NCBI GenBank assembly: GCA_949825025.1
Contig: OX463788.1
Coordinates: forward strand, 24,534,069-24,598,068
Source of the DNA: Siphlonurus alternatus
Lineage: Eukaryota; Arthropoda; Insecta; Ephemeroptera; Siphlonuridae
Direction: 5' to 3'
Length of the DNA stretch: 64,000 nucleotides
The notes under the pieces are model-generated. The model searched no databases and had not been told where the DNA came from. It worked only from the letters and a program-made list of their open reading frames with translations. Within the stretch, counting starts at the first letter, position 1, and the number at the start of each line of letters is the position of its first letter. The position numbers and the translations under genes were made by a program. Positions 1-11,600 of this stretch are shown here, piece after piece.

Positions 1-315
1 TCCCTCACACAAAAATTCTGAAAAAAATTTAAAATGTTCTCCTCTATACCCCCTATCAGTACCTAAAATATCAGGTATACAAATACGATCTAGTTTTTGA
101 GTTATAAAATTTTAAAGTTGACTACTTTAACATGGAGAAATGAAACTCCCATGTTAAATTGGTCAACTTTAAAAATTCATAACTCAAAAACTAGATCGTA
201 TTTGTATACCTGATATTTTAGCTACTGATAGGGGGTGTAGAGGAGAACATTTTAAATTTTTTTCAGAATTTTTGTGAGAGGGATTTTTTTTAACATTGGT
301 GGCGTTACCTTACCC
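1..315. mobile_element. Palindromic TTAA-flanked MITE, family A (left end cut by window)
   Basis: The two halves (about 1-150 and 165-300) are inverted copies of each other around a short loop. The right end reads GGCGTTACCTTACCC followed by TTAA at 316-319. The same sequence recurs at 20071-20417 and 44886-45234, with a half copy at 62400-62610. No coding capacity is seen, so this is a non-autonomous element. TTAA flanks suggest piggyBac-type mobilisation, but the termini begin GGG rather than the usual CCC, so the superfamily is an inference. Confidence 0.85.
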
Positions 316-319
316 TTAA

Positions 320-3300
320 TTAATTTTATATTTTAAACCAAAAAACTTCCAATTGTTTAAAAAAATATATAATTTAAATTTTAAAATGTTTTGTTGGTTG
401 AAGTAATGACTTGTATAGTTCGGAAATGTCATTTGCACCTCTCCCTGAAAGTTACAGGTAGATTAAAGTACGCAACAATGCTTTTTTTAATTAATTTTAT
501 ATTTTAAACCAAAAAACTTCAATTGTTAAAAAAAATATATATAATTTAAATTTTAAAATGTTTTGTTGGTTGAAGTAATGAATTGTATAGTTAGGAAATG
601 TCATTTGCATCTCTCCCTGAAAATTACAGGTAGATTAAAGTACGCAACAATGCCTTTTTTAATTAATTTTATATTTTAAACCAAAAAACTTCAATTCTCC
701 AAAATTAAATATAATTTAAATTTCAAAATGTTTTGTTGGTTGAAGTAATGACTTGTATAGTTAGGAAATGTCATTTGCACCTCACCCTGAAAGTTACAGG
801 TAGATTAAAGTACGCAACAATGCCTTTTTTAATTAATTTTTTATTTTAAACCAAAAAACTTCAATTCTCAAAAATTAAATATAATTTAAATTTCAAAATG
901 TTTTGTTGGTTGAAGTAATGACTTGTATAGTTAGGAAATGTCATTTGCACCTCACCCTGAAAGCAGGGCTATTCTCCTATAATAGAGGGTATACGCGCCA
1001 CTGTCTGGCTTATGGCGCTAAATACTGAATTCTGATTGGCTTAAAAGTGGTCATTTGGAATTGCTGTGATTGGCCAAAATAAAGTTGTTGATTTTTTTCT
1101 AATTGGCTGAAATTTTAACTGTTGAAAATTTTCGAGCGATATCATTGGTTAAAGAATGTCCACTTTTAAACCAATCAGAGAGCTGCAATAAAAAAAAAAC
1201 AATTTTTGCCCATTATTTAATTTTAAAAAAGACTTTTTATGTTATGAAAATTATTTAAAAAATAATAAATGGTAGAAAATAGTGTTAAAAATTGTTATAT
1301 TTATTTATTTCAAAAATATTAATTATTTATACAGGGACCAAGCGCAAATTTTCAACAATAGGAATTTGCAACTGAAAAAATCAACAAATTCTGATCAGCC
1401 AATCAGAAGCGTCCAACTTTTAATGCATTAAAATCAATGATTTCACTGAGTGAATGTCTCCATCGTCTCAAAAATCGTTCTTTTCACCCTTTAAAACCCC
1501 TAGGTGCATTTGGTTAAGAATGTAAATCCTCTGGAGCTCCAGAAAAAGTATCGAAAAAATCGATTTTAACATTGAGTTACGTATCCCCAACAATGAAAAT
1601 GTCCACTTTTTCTGATGCGCGTATACCCGATAACAATAGGAGAATAACCCTGCCTGAAAGTTACAGGTGCATTAAAGTACGCAACAATGCATTTTTTAAT
1701 TAATTTTATATTTTAAACCAAAAAACTTCAATTGTTTAAAAAAATATATAATTTAAATTTTAAAATGTTTTGTTGGTTGAAGTAATGACTTGTATAGTTA
1801 GGAAATGCCATTTGCACCTCTCCCTGAAAATTACAGGTAGATTAAAGTACGCAACAATGCTTTTTTTGATTAATTTTTTATTTTAAACCAGGAGACATCA
1901 ATTTTTCAAAATAAAATATAATTTAGAATTCAAAATGTTTAGTTGGTTGATGTAATGACTGGTATTGTTAGGAAATGTCATTTGCACCTCACCCTCTCAC
2001 CCTGAAAGTTACAGGTAGATTAAAGTACGCAACAATGCTTTTTTTGATTAATTTTATATTTTAAACCAGGAGACTTCAATTTTTCAAAATAAAATATAAT
2101 TTAGAATTCAAAATGTTTTGTTGGTTGAAGTAATGACTTGTATAGTTAGGAAATGTCATTTGAACCTCTCCCTGAAAATTACAGGTAGATTAAAGTACGC
2201 AACAATGCTTTTTTTGAAAAATTTTATATTTTAAACCAGGAGACTTCAATTTTTCAAAATAAAATATAATTTAGAATTCAAAATGTTTTGTTGGTTGAAG
2301 TAACGACTTGTATAGTTAGGAAATGTCATTTGCACCTCACCCTGAAAATTACAGGTAGATTAAAGTACGCAACAATGCTTCTTTTGATTAATTTTTTATT
2401 TTAAACCAAAAAACTTCAATTCTCCAAAATTAAATATAATTTAAATTTCAAAATTTTTTGTTGGTTGAAGTAATGACTGGTATTGTTAGGAAATGTCATT
2501 TGCACCTCACCCTCTCACCCTGAAAGTTACAGGTAGATTAAAGTACGCAACAATGCTTTTTTTGATTAATTTTATATTTTAAACCAGGAGACTTCAATTT
2601 TTCAAAATAAAATATAATTTAGAATTCAAAATGTTTTGTTGGTTGAAGTAATGACTTGTATAGTTAGGAAATGTCATTTGCACCGCACCCTGAAAATTAC
2701 AGGTAGATAAAAGTACGCAACAATGCTTTTTTTGATTAATTTTATATTTTAAACCAGGAGACTTCAATTTTCAAAATAAAATATAATTTAGAATTCAAAA
2801 TGTTTTGTTGGTTGAAGTAATGACTTGTATAGTTAGGAAATTTCATTTGCACCTCTCCCTGAAAATTACAGGTAGATTAAAGTACGCAACAATGCTTTTT
2901 TTGAATAATTTTATATTTTAAACCAGGAGACTTCAATTTTTCAAAATAAAATATAATTTAGAATTCAAAATGTTTTGTTGGTTGAAATAATGACTTGTAT
3001 AGTTAGGAAATGTCATTTGCACCTCTCCCTGAAAATTACAGGTAGATTAAAGTACGCAACAATGCTTTTTTTGAATAATTTTATATTTTAAACCAGGAGA
3101 CTTCAATTTTTCAAAATAAAATATAATTTAGAATTCAAAATGTTTTGTTGGTTGAAATAATGACTTGTATAGTTAGGAAATGTCATTTGCACCTCTCCCT
3201 GAAAATTACAGGTAGATTAAAGTACGCAACAATGCTTTTTTTGAATAATTTTATATTTTAAACCAGGAGACTTCAATTTTTCAAAATAAAATATAATTTA

Positions 3301-3990
3301 GAATTCAAAATGTTTTGTTGCATAAAGTAATGACTGGTATATAGTTGGGAAATGTTAGTAGCACCTCACCCTGAAAATTACAAGTAGATTGAATCACGCA
3401 ACAATGCTTTTTTTCATTTTTTATTATATTTAAAACCAAAAACTTGAACTTTAGAATATTAAAAATAGTTGAAAATTTAATCATCTGACCAAAAACTGAA
3501 ATTTTATAACATAAAATATAATTAATAATTGAACAGAAGGGTTTTAGTTGGTGGAAGTAGTGGTTTTTATTTTTTATAATTAGCAAATGTCTGTAGTAGA
3601 TTGCACAGAACATAGTATTTTAATTAAAATACGCAACAATGTTTTTCTTTCATTATTATTTAAAAATATAAATGGGCCTCAAAATTATGTTAATTCATCA
3701 AAATTAGGAATGCAATAATTTGTTTAATTAAACATCTTAAATCTTAAAATGTTAGAAATGTCTCTAGAGAATCGTTCTAAAAATTTCAGCTCAATTTAAA
3801 TACGCAAGAATGCATTTATCAATTTAATCATAAAGTATCGCACTTTAATTTTATGTAAATATAATAGCCTAATATATGTTTTGTTGTTTATTTTAATGAT
3901 TAGAATTGTTAGAAAATATATGTAGAAATTCGCCCTAACAATTTCAGTATCATTGAATTACGCAATAATGCTTTAGTATTATGATTCGAA
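320..3990. repeat. Satellite-like tandem array, unit about 170-180 bp
   Basis: A unit containing TTGGTTGAAGTAATGACTTG, a CATTTGCACCTC segment and AAAGTACGCAACAATGC repeats head-to-tail about 17 times. Copies between about 1700 and 3300 are very similar. Those at 3305-3640, 3640-3810 and 3810-3975 are progressively diverged, as expected at the edge of an array that homogenises by unequal exchange. Two sub-variants alternate, one with AAAAAACTTCAATT and one with AGGAGACTTCAATTTTTC. The array is interrupted by a transposon at 964-1652. No gene is visible; the short open frame near 3305-3613 is an artefact of the repeat. Confidence 0.93.
964..1652. mobile_element. hAT-like non-autonomous element inside the satellite
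   Basis: The termini are inverted: CAGGGCTATTCTCCTAT on the left and ATAGGAGAATAACCCTG on the right. The element is flanked by an exact 8-bp duplication, CCTGAAAG, at 956-963 and 1653-1660, which is itself satellite sequence. An 8-bp duplication with CAG...CTG ends is typical of hAT transposons. The 689-bp interior has no transposase-like frame. Removing it restores the satellite unit. Confidence 0.85.
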
Positions 3991-4080
3991 ATTACGTTAT
4001 TAACTTGATTTGACGAATTGAATCAAATCATTCTTTATTTTCACTTTCCTGTCGTTGTACCTCTTTTTCTCTAACGATTG
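3991..4080. other. AT-rich spacer between satellite and promoter-like patch
   Basis: Low-complexity AT-rich sequence with no gene or repeat I can name. Confidence 0.5.
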
Positions 4081-4282
4081 TGGCGGTCTTTCACCGCGCA
4101 TGCGCAGTGCGTCGATTGCCGGCTGGAGCAAACTTCACGCGTGTGACGTCGCGTCAGCTGAGTGACGGCGTATGAAGAACATTGCACCTTCGAAATTAAT
4201 TAGCTCCGGTAAATCAAAATTTGCCATGTTGTGATATACCTTTTCAGATTGGGCTATTTAAGAGCTTTTAGAAAATGTAAGT
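4081..4282 (+). promoter_or_regulatory. CpG-rich promoter-like patch with NRF1- and CRE-type sites
   Basis: A short GC- and CpG-rich island in AT-rich surroundings contains a perfect NRF1-type palindrome, GCGCATGCGC, at 4096-4105. A TGACGTC core lies at 4144-4150, followed by GCGTCAG. A consensus donor, GTAAGT, is at 4277-4282, so 4150-4276 could be a non-coding first exon. The ATG at 4171 opens only a short frame that stops within about 20 codons. It could serve ABLIM or a gene to the left on the other strand. No transcript evidence is available. Confidence 0.4.
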
Positions 4283-5040
4283 TTTTTAATCAGTATCGTA
4301 ACTTTCGTGGATTATAGTCTAACCGCCCGTTATCTCTCAGATTGTTATCACTGCACCTTTAGTTAATTGAATCACATAATTTTTTATAAATTTCCATATT
4401 TTTATGCATAATAGCAAGCGTATAATGAGTGCAATAAAAGATATATATAATGCCTTATATGTATGTTAGACTAAATATAATAATTTAAAGTATATTGTAT
4501 TAATAATTAATAATGGTAATATCGAATAATCACTATATATTATATGCTGCATATTTATATAACTTAAATACAAACGTCGAAGAAAGTAAATAAATATAGC
4601 GATCATGCACAAAATAATAACAGCTTTAATTGCGTGTTTGCCGTGATTTTATAATTATATATAAATTTATATAATGTAAGGCTGCGGCTAAAATCATAGG
4701 TAATTAAAATACTGTTGAAATACCATATACATAATATAAATCGTATGTACTGTACAAACATAATATGTCAATCCAATACGTGTGTCTACAATAAAGTTAT
4801 TAGATGCTTGATAAAATATTTTATGTGTTTGAAGTCAGTTGACAAAAGAAATCTGTAAAAAATTTGAGTTTGCATCGTGATATTTAATTTCCTAATTAAA
4901 ATGAAGAAATGCCGAAAGCGGATACAAACGCAGAATGTTCTTTAGATAAAATTATCCCGTGGCGGATAATTTTTATCTCTTTGCTGTCGGCTGCTAGGTG
5001 GGCTTAAAGACGCGAAAACGTGGATTTTAGCGCTCGCCGC
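4283..5040. other. AT-rich non-coding sequence
   Basis: No exon-like or repeat structure is recognised. It has a composition like the other introns and spacers of this window. Confidence 0.5.
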
Positions 5041-5181
5041 CACTTGCTTGCTTGCTTGCTTGCTTTCTTGCGCGCGACCTTAAGTAATGTGACGTCATAG
5101 TAGACTTTTGACCGGGCGGTATGGAAGGAACGGGGAGTCGGAGGAAAGTGAAATTTACATTTTTGGAAAGAAGATTTTTTG
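5041..5181 (+). promoter_or_regulatory. Second promoter-like patch with perfect CRE; possible alternative first exon
   Basis: A GC-rich stretch with a CTTG tandem run (about 5044-5070) is followed by a perfect CRE, TGACGTCA, at 5090-5097. An ATG at 5121 opens MEGTGSRRKVKFTFLERRFF. The frame reaches a possible donor (G|GTGAAT after 5181) in phase 1, which is the phase needed to join the exon at 5492 and restore the Val-Cys codons there. Such a protein would lack most of LIM1. This is a weak prediction made from frame compatibility only. Confidence 0.25.
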
Positions 5182-5491
5182 GTGAATTTTTAATTTTGAA
5201 AAGTCACATCCCCTTTAAACCCAAAAGTTTTATCTCTTTTATGGAATTTCAATTTTCATGTTAAATCAAAGCAGTACAATAAATTATTCAATGTACAGCA
5301 AATTTTTAGGATTCAGTTGACTTTTTGAACGTATTTTAAAATTATTTAAAAAAAAATTAAAAAAAAACTTTTTCTATTGATTTAATTGATTAATTGATTA
5401 GAACAATCCATCAATGTTATGGCTATTAACAAATAATTAAATGTTAGTAAGTGGCAGTGTGTTTGACCATGCAATGAATGTTTGCTTGTAG

Positions 5492-5675
5492 TATGCAAGT
5501 CATCACTGGCTCAGGGTGGCTTCTTCAACCACGAAGGCTCGTACTTCTGCACTTCGGACTATCAGCGGCAGTTTGGCACCAAATGTGCCGCCTGCGGGGA
5601 GTATGTGGAGGGTGAAGTGGTGACTGCATTAGGCAACACTTATCACCAACGCTGCTTCACATGCGACAGATGCCG
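5492..5675 (+). CDS. Unc-115: ABLIM exon: end of LIM1 and most of LIM2
   Basis: The acceptor is TTGCTTGTAG and the donor is G|GTGAGT. The translation opens with VCKSSLAQGGFF, the last part of LIM1, whose final zinc ligands are the Cys and Asp of YFCTSDY. LIM2 starts at CAACGEYVEGEVVTALG with ligands CxxC, HxxC (YHQRC) and CxxC (CDRC). SLAQGGFF and GEYVEGEVVTALG are close to vertebrate ABLIM. The entry phase leaves two bases of a split Val codon, so an upstream coding exon must exist. Confidence 0.93.
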
Positions 5676-8600
5676 GTGAGTCTGCGCTTTGAAAAATGTT
5701 TTCAATTTGTATTATGTATTGGTAAACTAATGCTAGTAATAAAATAAATAATGCCCTTTGAAAGAGCCATAATATAGGTCTTGCATTAAGAAAATGCACC
5801 TGCAAAAACCATAGCATTACCAAGGACTTGTTGGTTCTCTCATTTGTGTACCAAAGAAGAAAGAGAGGGGTTCAGGGAATTAAACTTCGTACGACACATG
5901 AGATAATTTCCAATGACAACATAAAATCTCCTTAATGATGTTTATTTGAAAAAGGATTATTAATTTTTTAAAATTTTCTGCTGCAATTTTCGCACTTTTT
6001 TTCTCACACTTTAAAACATTTGTAGATGTTCCAAACCCCTCTTGGTAAAGCTTGAATTACAGAGAAACCAATATAAAAACTACAAAGTTTTCTCCAAAAA
6101 TGTCCTGCAAAGAAACAACGGCAACCTATTCTATTGCATATTTTGATAGCAGACCTTCAGTTGTGTATCTTCAAAATTTTCAGTTTTTTTTTTTTTTAAC
6201 CCTTCAAACCTTCAAATGCTGGAAAATGCTATGACATCATAGGCATTCAATATTATTTAGCAAAGATGTTGCATGACTGTGACGCCCCAGCGTCTTTCTT
6301 CTCGATTTTGAGGATGTTTGAGGGTTCAAAAATACTAAAAAAAAAAAAAAAAAAAAAAAAAATGGTTATACTTCATACAAAGTCCCCTATCAAAATATAC
6401 AGTAAAAACAATCATGCAGGTGTTTCATTACTCTTCTTCTTGCACCATCAAGTGTTTAAATTTTAAATTGATACTGTGAAGAATAAATGTTACAAATTCA
6501 TCAAGACACAGACGACTCTATCACAGTATGAGCTCCATGGCAGAAATGGGACACTTTACTGTATCATCTGACATTTTGACACTAAATAAAATTAAAAAAA
6601 AAAAAAAAAAAAAAAACTTGAGCCGGAAACTTGAAATTTGAAGTGTGAGCATGTGAAACATACAAGTAGTGTTAACACAAAAATTAAATTTTACTCATAG
6701 TGCTGCCACTTAAATGCTAGTCCGCGAACTTTTTGAATGACCTTCGTATAATGAAAATGTAAAAAAACTATGTACACTATCTACCCATGTTTTTAACAAC
6801 AGTTAATTTCATTTTTTTTTTTTTTTTTTTTTTAAATTGTGACTTGCTTAAATGTTGTTCATTATGCTTTCAGGCGAGCATTCCCGAGTGGCGAGCGTGT
6901 CACATATACAGGCCGTGAGGTACTGTGTCAGCGCTGTGTTGGCCAGGAGACGAACCACAGCGTGCTTGCAAGCCAAACCAGTCACTCAGGGCCTGCAGTA
7001 CCCACTTCTCTGCCCCTTATGCCACCGCAGGTGAGAACATCAGCAAGTACAGAGGAAATCAATTTCATACTTTTTCTATTTACAATTATTAGATATCCAT
7101 GCTGTCCAAGCAGTACACTTTGTATTACACCACTAATTAAGCTAGTATTACGATTGAAGCTTTTTAGTTCAGAATATATGAAATTGTGAGTAAACTATTA
7201 TTTTTTTTTTTGTGTGTCCAGTGTGCAGGGTGTCGTGATGAGCTGAAGGAGGGCCAAGCCCTAGTGGCACTCGACCGACAGTGGCATGTATGGTGCTTTA
7301 AGTGCCAGGCTTGTGACACCGTGCTGCACGGAGAGTACATGGGAAAGTAAGTGTCAGCCTTCTCAGGGAAGCTCTCATATTGATTGTCCATTGTCTTGGT
7401 AAAAGAATACAATCATTTTATTTGTTTATTCTTTATTGTAAATGTTTTTAAGTTAAAGGTGAACTGAAGGGATTGCTTTTTTTTTCCATTAGGGAACCTT
7501 ATATTACCTATCCCATCCATCTGCACTAATTTTTTCATGGCAGATACTTATTGTGCTGCTGTAGGACAATTAGTGAAAAAGTGAAGTTGTGACGTATTAG
7601 CGACGGTTGGTTGACTTAAAACTCGCCGCCGTGAAAAAACACACGAGCGACCGCGGAAACTGCCGAGAGAGTGGCGTTCGCGAGCCGATCGCCGCTCCCT
7701 CGGCAGTTTCCGCGGTCGCTCGCGGTCGCTCGTGTGTTTTTTCACGGCGGCGAGTTTTAAGTCAACCAACCGTCGCTAATACGTCACAACTTCACTTTTT
7801 TACTAATTGTCCTACAGCAGCACAATAAGTATCAGCCATGAAAAAATTAGTGCAGATGGATGGGATAGGTAATATAAGGTTCCCTAAAGGGAAAAAAAAG
7901 CAATCCCTTCAGTTCACCTTTAAGGTACAATCTGAGAATTGTTCAAGGTCACTTATTAAAAAAATGTTGTTGGCAACAATGTAGAATGTAAGTAATAGGA
8001 GGAAAAAGGAGTACCAACATACAAAAAAATTATGTTAGTTACTTACTTTTTTTTCCATTTAATGTTTATAGAATAACTTATGAGTTAACTTTGGTAGCTT
8101 CGTCTTTAAAATATTTTTTTCAATGTTATGACGTACATTTTAATTTTACATTCATATGATATTTATTTAAATTTTCAACAAATTCAGTTGCGGATCAACA
8201 GTGTTGCCAAACTTCTGATTTATTTAATTTGCTCAATGAGTCAATTACAATCAACTTTGGGGTTAAAAAAAATATGAAAAAAAATCAGAAAAATAGTTTA
8301 AAAAAATTAGGTTTTAGTCCATATATAAAAATTATAAAAATCTGTAGTTTGGTTCTTATGTAATAGTAATTATTAACAAATTTAACATTGAAAGGATACA
8401 AAATTCAAATTTGATTAGCATAAATATCATATAAGTGCCAGTTAAAATATTATGGAAAAAAATCGGGGCAAATAAGAGGAAGCTAATGTTGTAAGTCTTA
8501 TCTAGTAAATTTAAAGAACAATTGCCCTTCATTACTATTTTTTTCGTCCCAATTCTCAATAAACTGTGTATCCACTTGCAACAAATTACATAGAGTCAAG

Positions 8601-11600
8601 TTTAATATTTATCACAGAAAATAAAATGTACATAATTAAATATGAAAATATTTTTCTACTGCAATACTAAACTAGGAAATTGGATATTGTTATTGCTTTT
8701 TATAAGCATCATATTATAAATTTACATAGTGACCATAGTACACTTAAAACAATATTTTTTGTTAATATTTTTGCATTAAATTCTGATATGAAAGGTAAAA
8801 TTGAATGGTAAAAAGTCACATCTTTATTATCTTTGACCAAGCTTAATTAATGTTGGTTACAAAATATTACAAAATACTTGTCTGAACTAAACAAATAATT
8901 ATTTTAAAGACATTTAAATCTTAGGGTAGTAAAAGAAGAAATGAAGATGTATCTGAATTAAATATTGTGTAGTAATATCTTACTGATAATAAAGGAATTT
9001 ATTTTATACACTTTTCACTCTGTTGATTGTATTGGAAGGAGAATGAAAATATAGCAAATAAAAATGATAGTAATAATATGGAGCTGTTATTTTTTTTAAC
9101 TGCTCTATGCATTAGATTGAGCTTCAAATTACTGTGTGGGTGTATAAGGTGTGATGTCTGTATTTGTTTTTGACTTGGTAAATTGTAGTACCTAACCACT
9201 CAATCAACAAAACTCTTATTAATGATATAATATTTGCATAATCAAGGTTACCACTGCAAAGCATTGGTTAAAGAGAATCTTATCTTACTTGTGTTGAGGA
9301 CATCATGGATGTGTATAGTGCTTTTTAAGTCTTGGAGAAAGAGTGCAAATGTGTAATATGCAGATTACTTCTGGCTATCATTGTACTAATAAAATAAACA
9401 TTTCTGTATGAATCAAAGCTAGAAAGAATTATCTAATTATTTACAAATTATGATAATCTGTAATTACAGAAGTAGCTATGAGGAAAGCTGTTGTTTCTTT
9501 CTTGATACAAAACAATGTTATTTTTAAGTAATACAATCAGTGGCTTTCAATAACAAGTAGTAGTTTACAATTGATTGTCTGCTTGCAGGGATGGCATCCC
9601 ATACTGTGAGAAGGACTACCAGAAGCAGTTTGGAGTCAAGTGTGCTTATTGCAGCCGCTACATATCGGGCAAAGTTTTGCAGGTGAGTGCATGAATGCTC
9701 AAAATAGTTTTGTATTGTTAGTAAAAAAAAATATGATGGATTGATAAAAATTGTTTAATTTTTGTTAATATGGTAAATTTTAAAACACTATTTCCTGAAA
9801 TCTTAATTACTTTATTTCAGGGATCAGATGTTCACATTTTTTTTATGCCCTGCTATGATAGGAGTAATAATTGTGATCAGAATCTTATATCCTTTTTGCT
9901 GCCGCTGTTATTGTTTAATTGATGTTGCTTGCAGGCTGGAGACAACCACCACTTCCACCCAACGTGTGCACGATGCACCAAATGTGGAGACCCCTTCGGT
10001 GATGGCGAGGAAATGTTTCTGCAGGGTGGGGCCATCTGGCATCCTAGGTACCCTCAAGCTGGCTAAATTGTGTCAGAAACTTTGCCACTGAATTTAAGTT
10101 ATGCAATTTTCATCCTTTTAATGATGAAAAATAGCTACTTATTCTAATTTCTATTTCTAATTTCATCTTTTTGTCATTATATTTTTTGTTTCATTAAGAC
10201 TAAAGGAGAAAGAAAACAACAAAAGGGGGATGTAAAGCCTGTATTATGTTTGCTTTATATAGGTGTGGTCCAGGTCCCACTGAGAATGGCACAGTCCTGA
10301 ATGGGGGAGGAACAGTGCTAGATGGATTTGAGAATGGCCACCATTACGCCACGACGGACACCGAGGGGGGATTTGATCACATGAGTAGTGCAGCCCCAAG
10401 TGAGATGCAGGTATGTGTCCCTCTTGCTAGCCATCCACTCTCTCAAGAGTATCCATTGCTGCTGTTTTGTAGTTTAAACATTTTGCACCAAAGCAGGACG
10501 TACTTGATGCTGTTGCTTTCTTTTTATTTTAATGTACTGTAGTTTTTAAAGGTAGAGGAAATCAAACTATTTTTTTGCTTCTTTCAAAACCTCTAGCAGC
10601 ATTGGTAGAACTTAAATCCCGCCCTCTTGAAGAATTGTTGCCACAGCTGTTTAAGCTCTATAAATATAAACTCTCTCGACATTAAGTGTTGATTAAAACA
10701 GCTGTAGTATCAAAGTGTGAAGGGCAGAAACTTAAGTTTGTCAGACTAGCTTATTATGATTGAATTATTTTGTAGCTTTATTGTATCTTCATTTTTCTTT
10801 ACTTTCTGAATGAAATGTTTTTAATAATATCTAAATAAATAAATTTTCTTATGTAATTAAACCAATCCTTGTTTTGTCATTTTTTTAAGTTATTTATTTT
10901 GCTTCTTAACTAGTTTTGAAAATCTTTGTATTACACTGATACAATTGTGTTCTTTTATAGCATGCTAATTAAGTTTTAATTTTATTTGACTTGATTTATT
11001 TTGCATGTCTAACTTAAGTTGTGTTGTGTGTTTTTTTTTTTTTTTTTTGTTTATTTTTTACAGTTTTCCATTCGTTCGCGCACTCCCAGTTTGAATGGCT
11101 CGGTGTGTAATAGTCCCTATAATAGCTTGAACAGAAAGGTAATTTGTAGTATTTTAGACATTAGTATTAATGGCAAAATTACTTGCTATTTTTATGGGGG
11201 AAGGGGGGGTCAAATTGTTTAAAACCTGTAATGACATAAGTCACACATGTCACTTTGAAATACGATTGATTTTATTTTCTTATTGTTGTTAGCCAATTTT
11301 ATTACTTCAAATTTACTAGCAATTGTCTTAAATTTAAGTGTTCAAGCCTAATACATTTCTTTAAGGCTTTAAGGGAACAGGGACCCTAAAAAGGTTTTTT
11401 TAATTTATTTATTTATTTAGTCCGACTACTTTCTAACGTATGTTGAGTATGTGACATGTTGCATTGTCCCAAGTGTGCCAACGCGAATGCTCCATAAGTA
11501 TTGCAAATGATTGGGGTATGAGAGATTTATACACTGATCATATTGCTGGTGCACTTGGGACCATGTAGTATGTATTTTTACTTTTTATTCAGCTAGTAAG

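Noticed and set aside
320..3990. CRISPR-like array because of regular spacing
   Set aside because: Whole units of about 170-180 bp are repeated without unique spacers, and the genome is eukaryotic; this is a satellite.
7548..7828. Two identical 73-residue open frames (MVDLKLAAVKKHTSDR...) on opposite strands
   Set aside because: They are mirror images produced by the two arms of the 7457-7919 palindrome, with no family resemblance.
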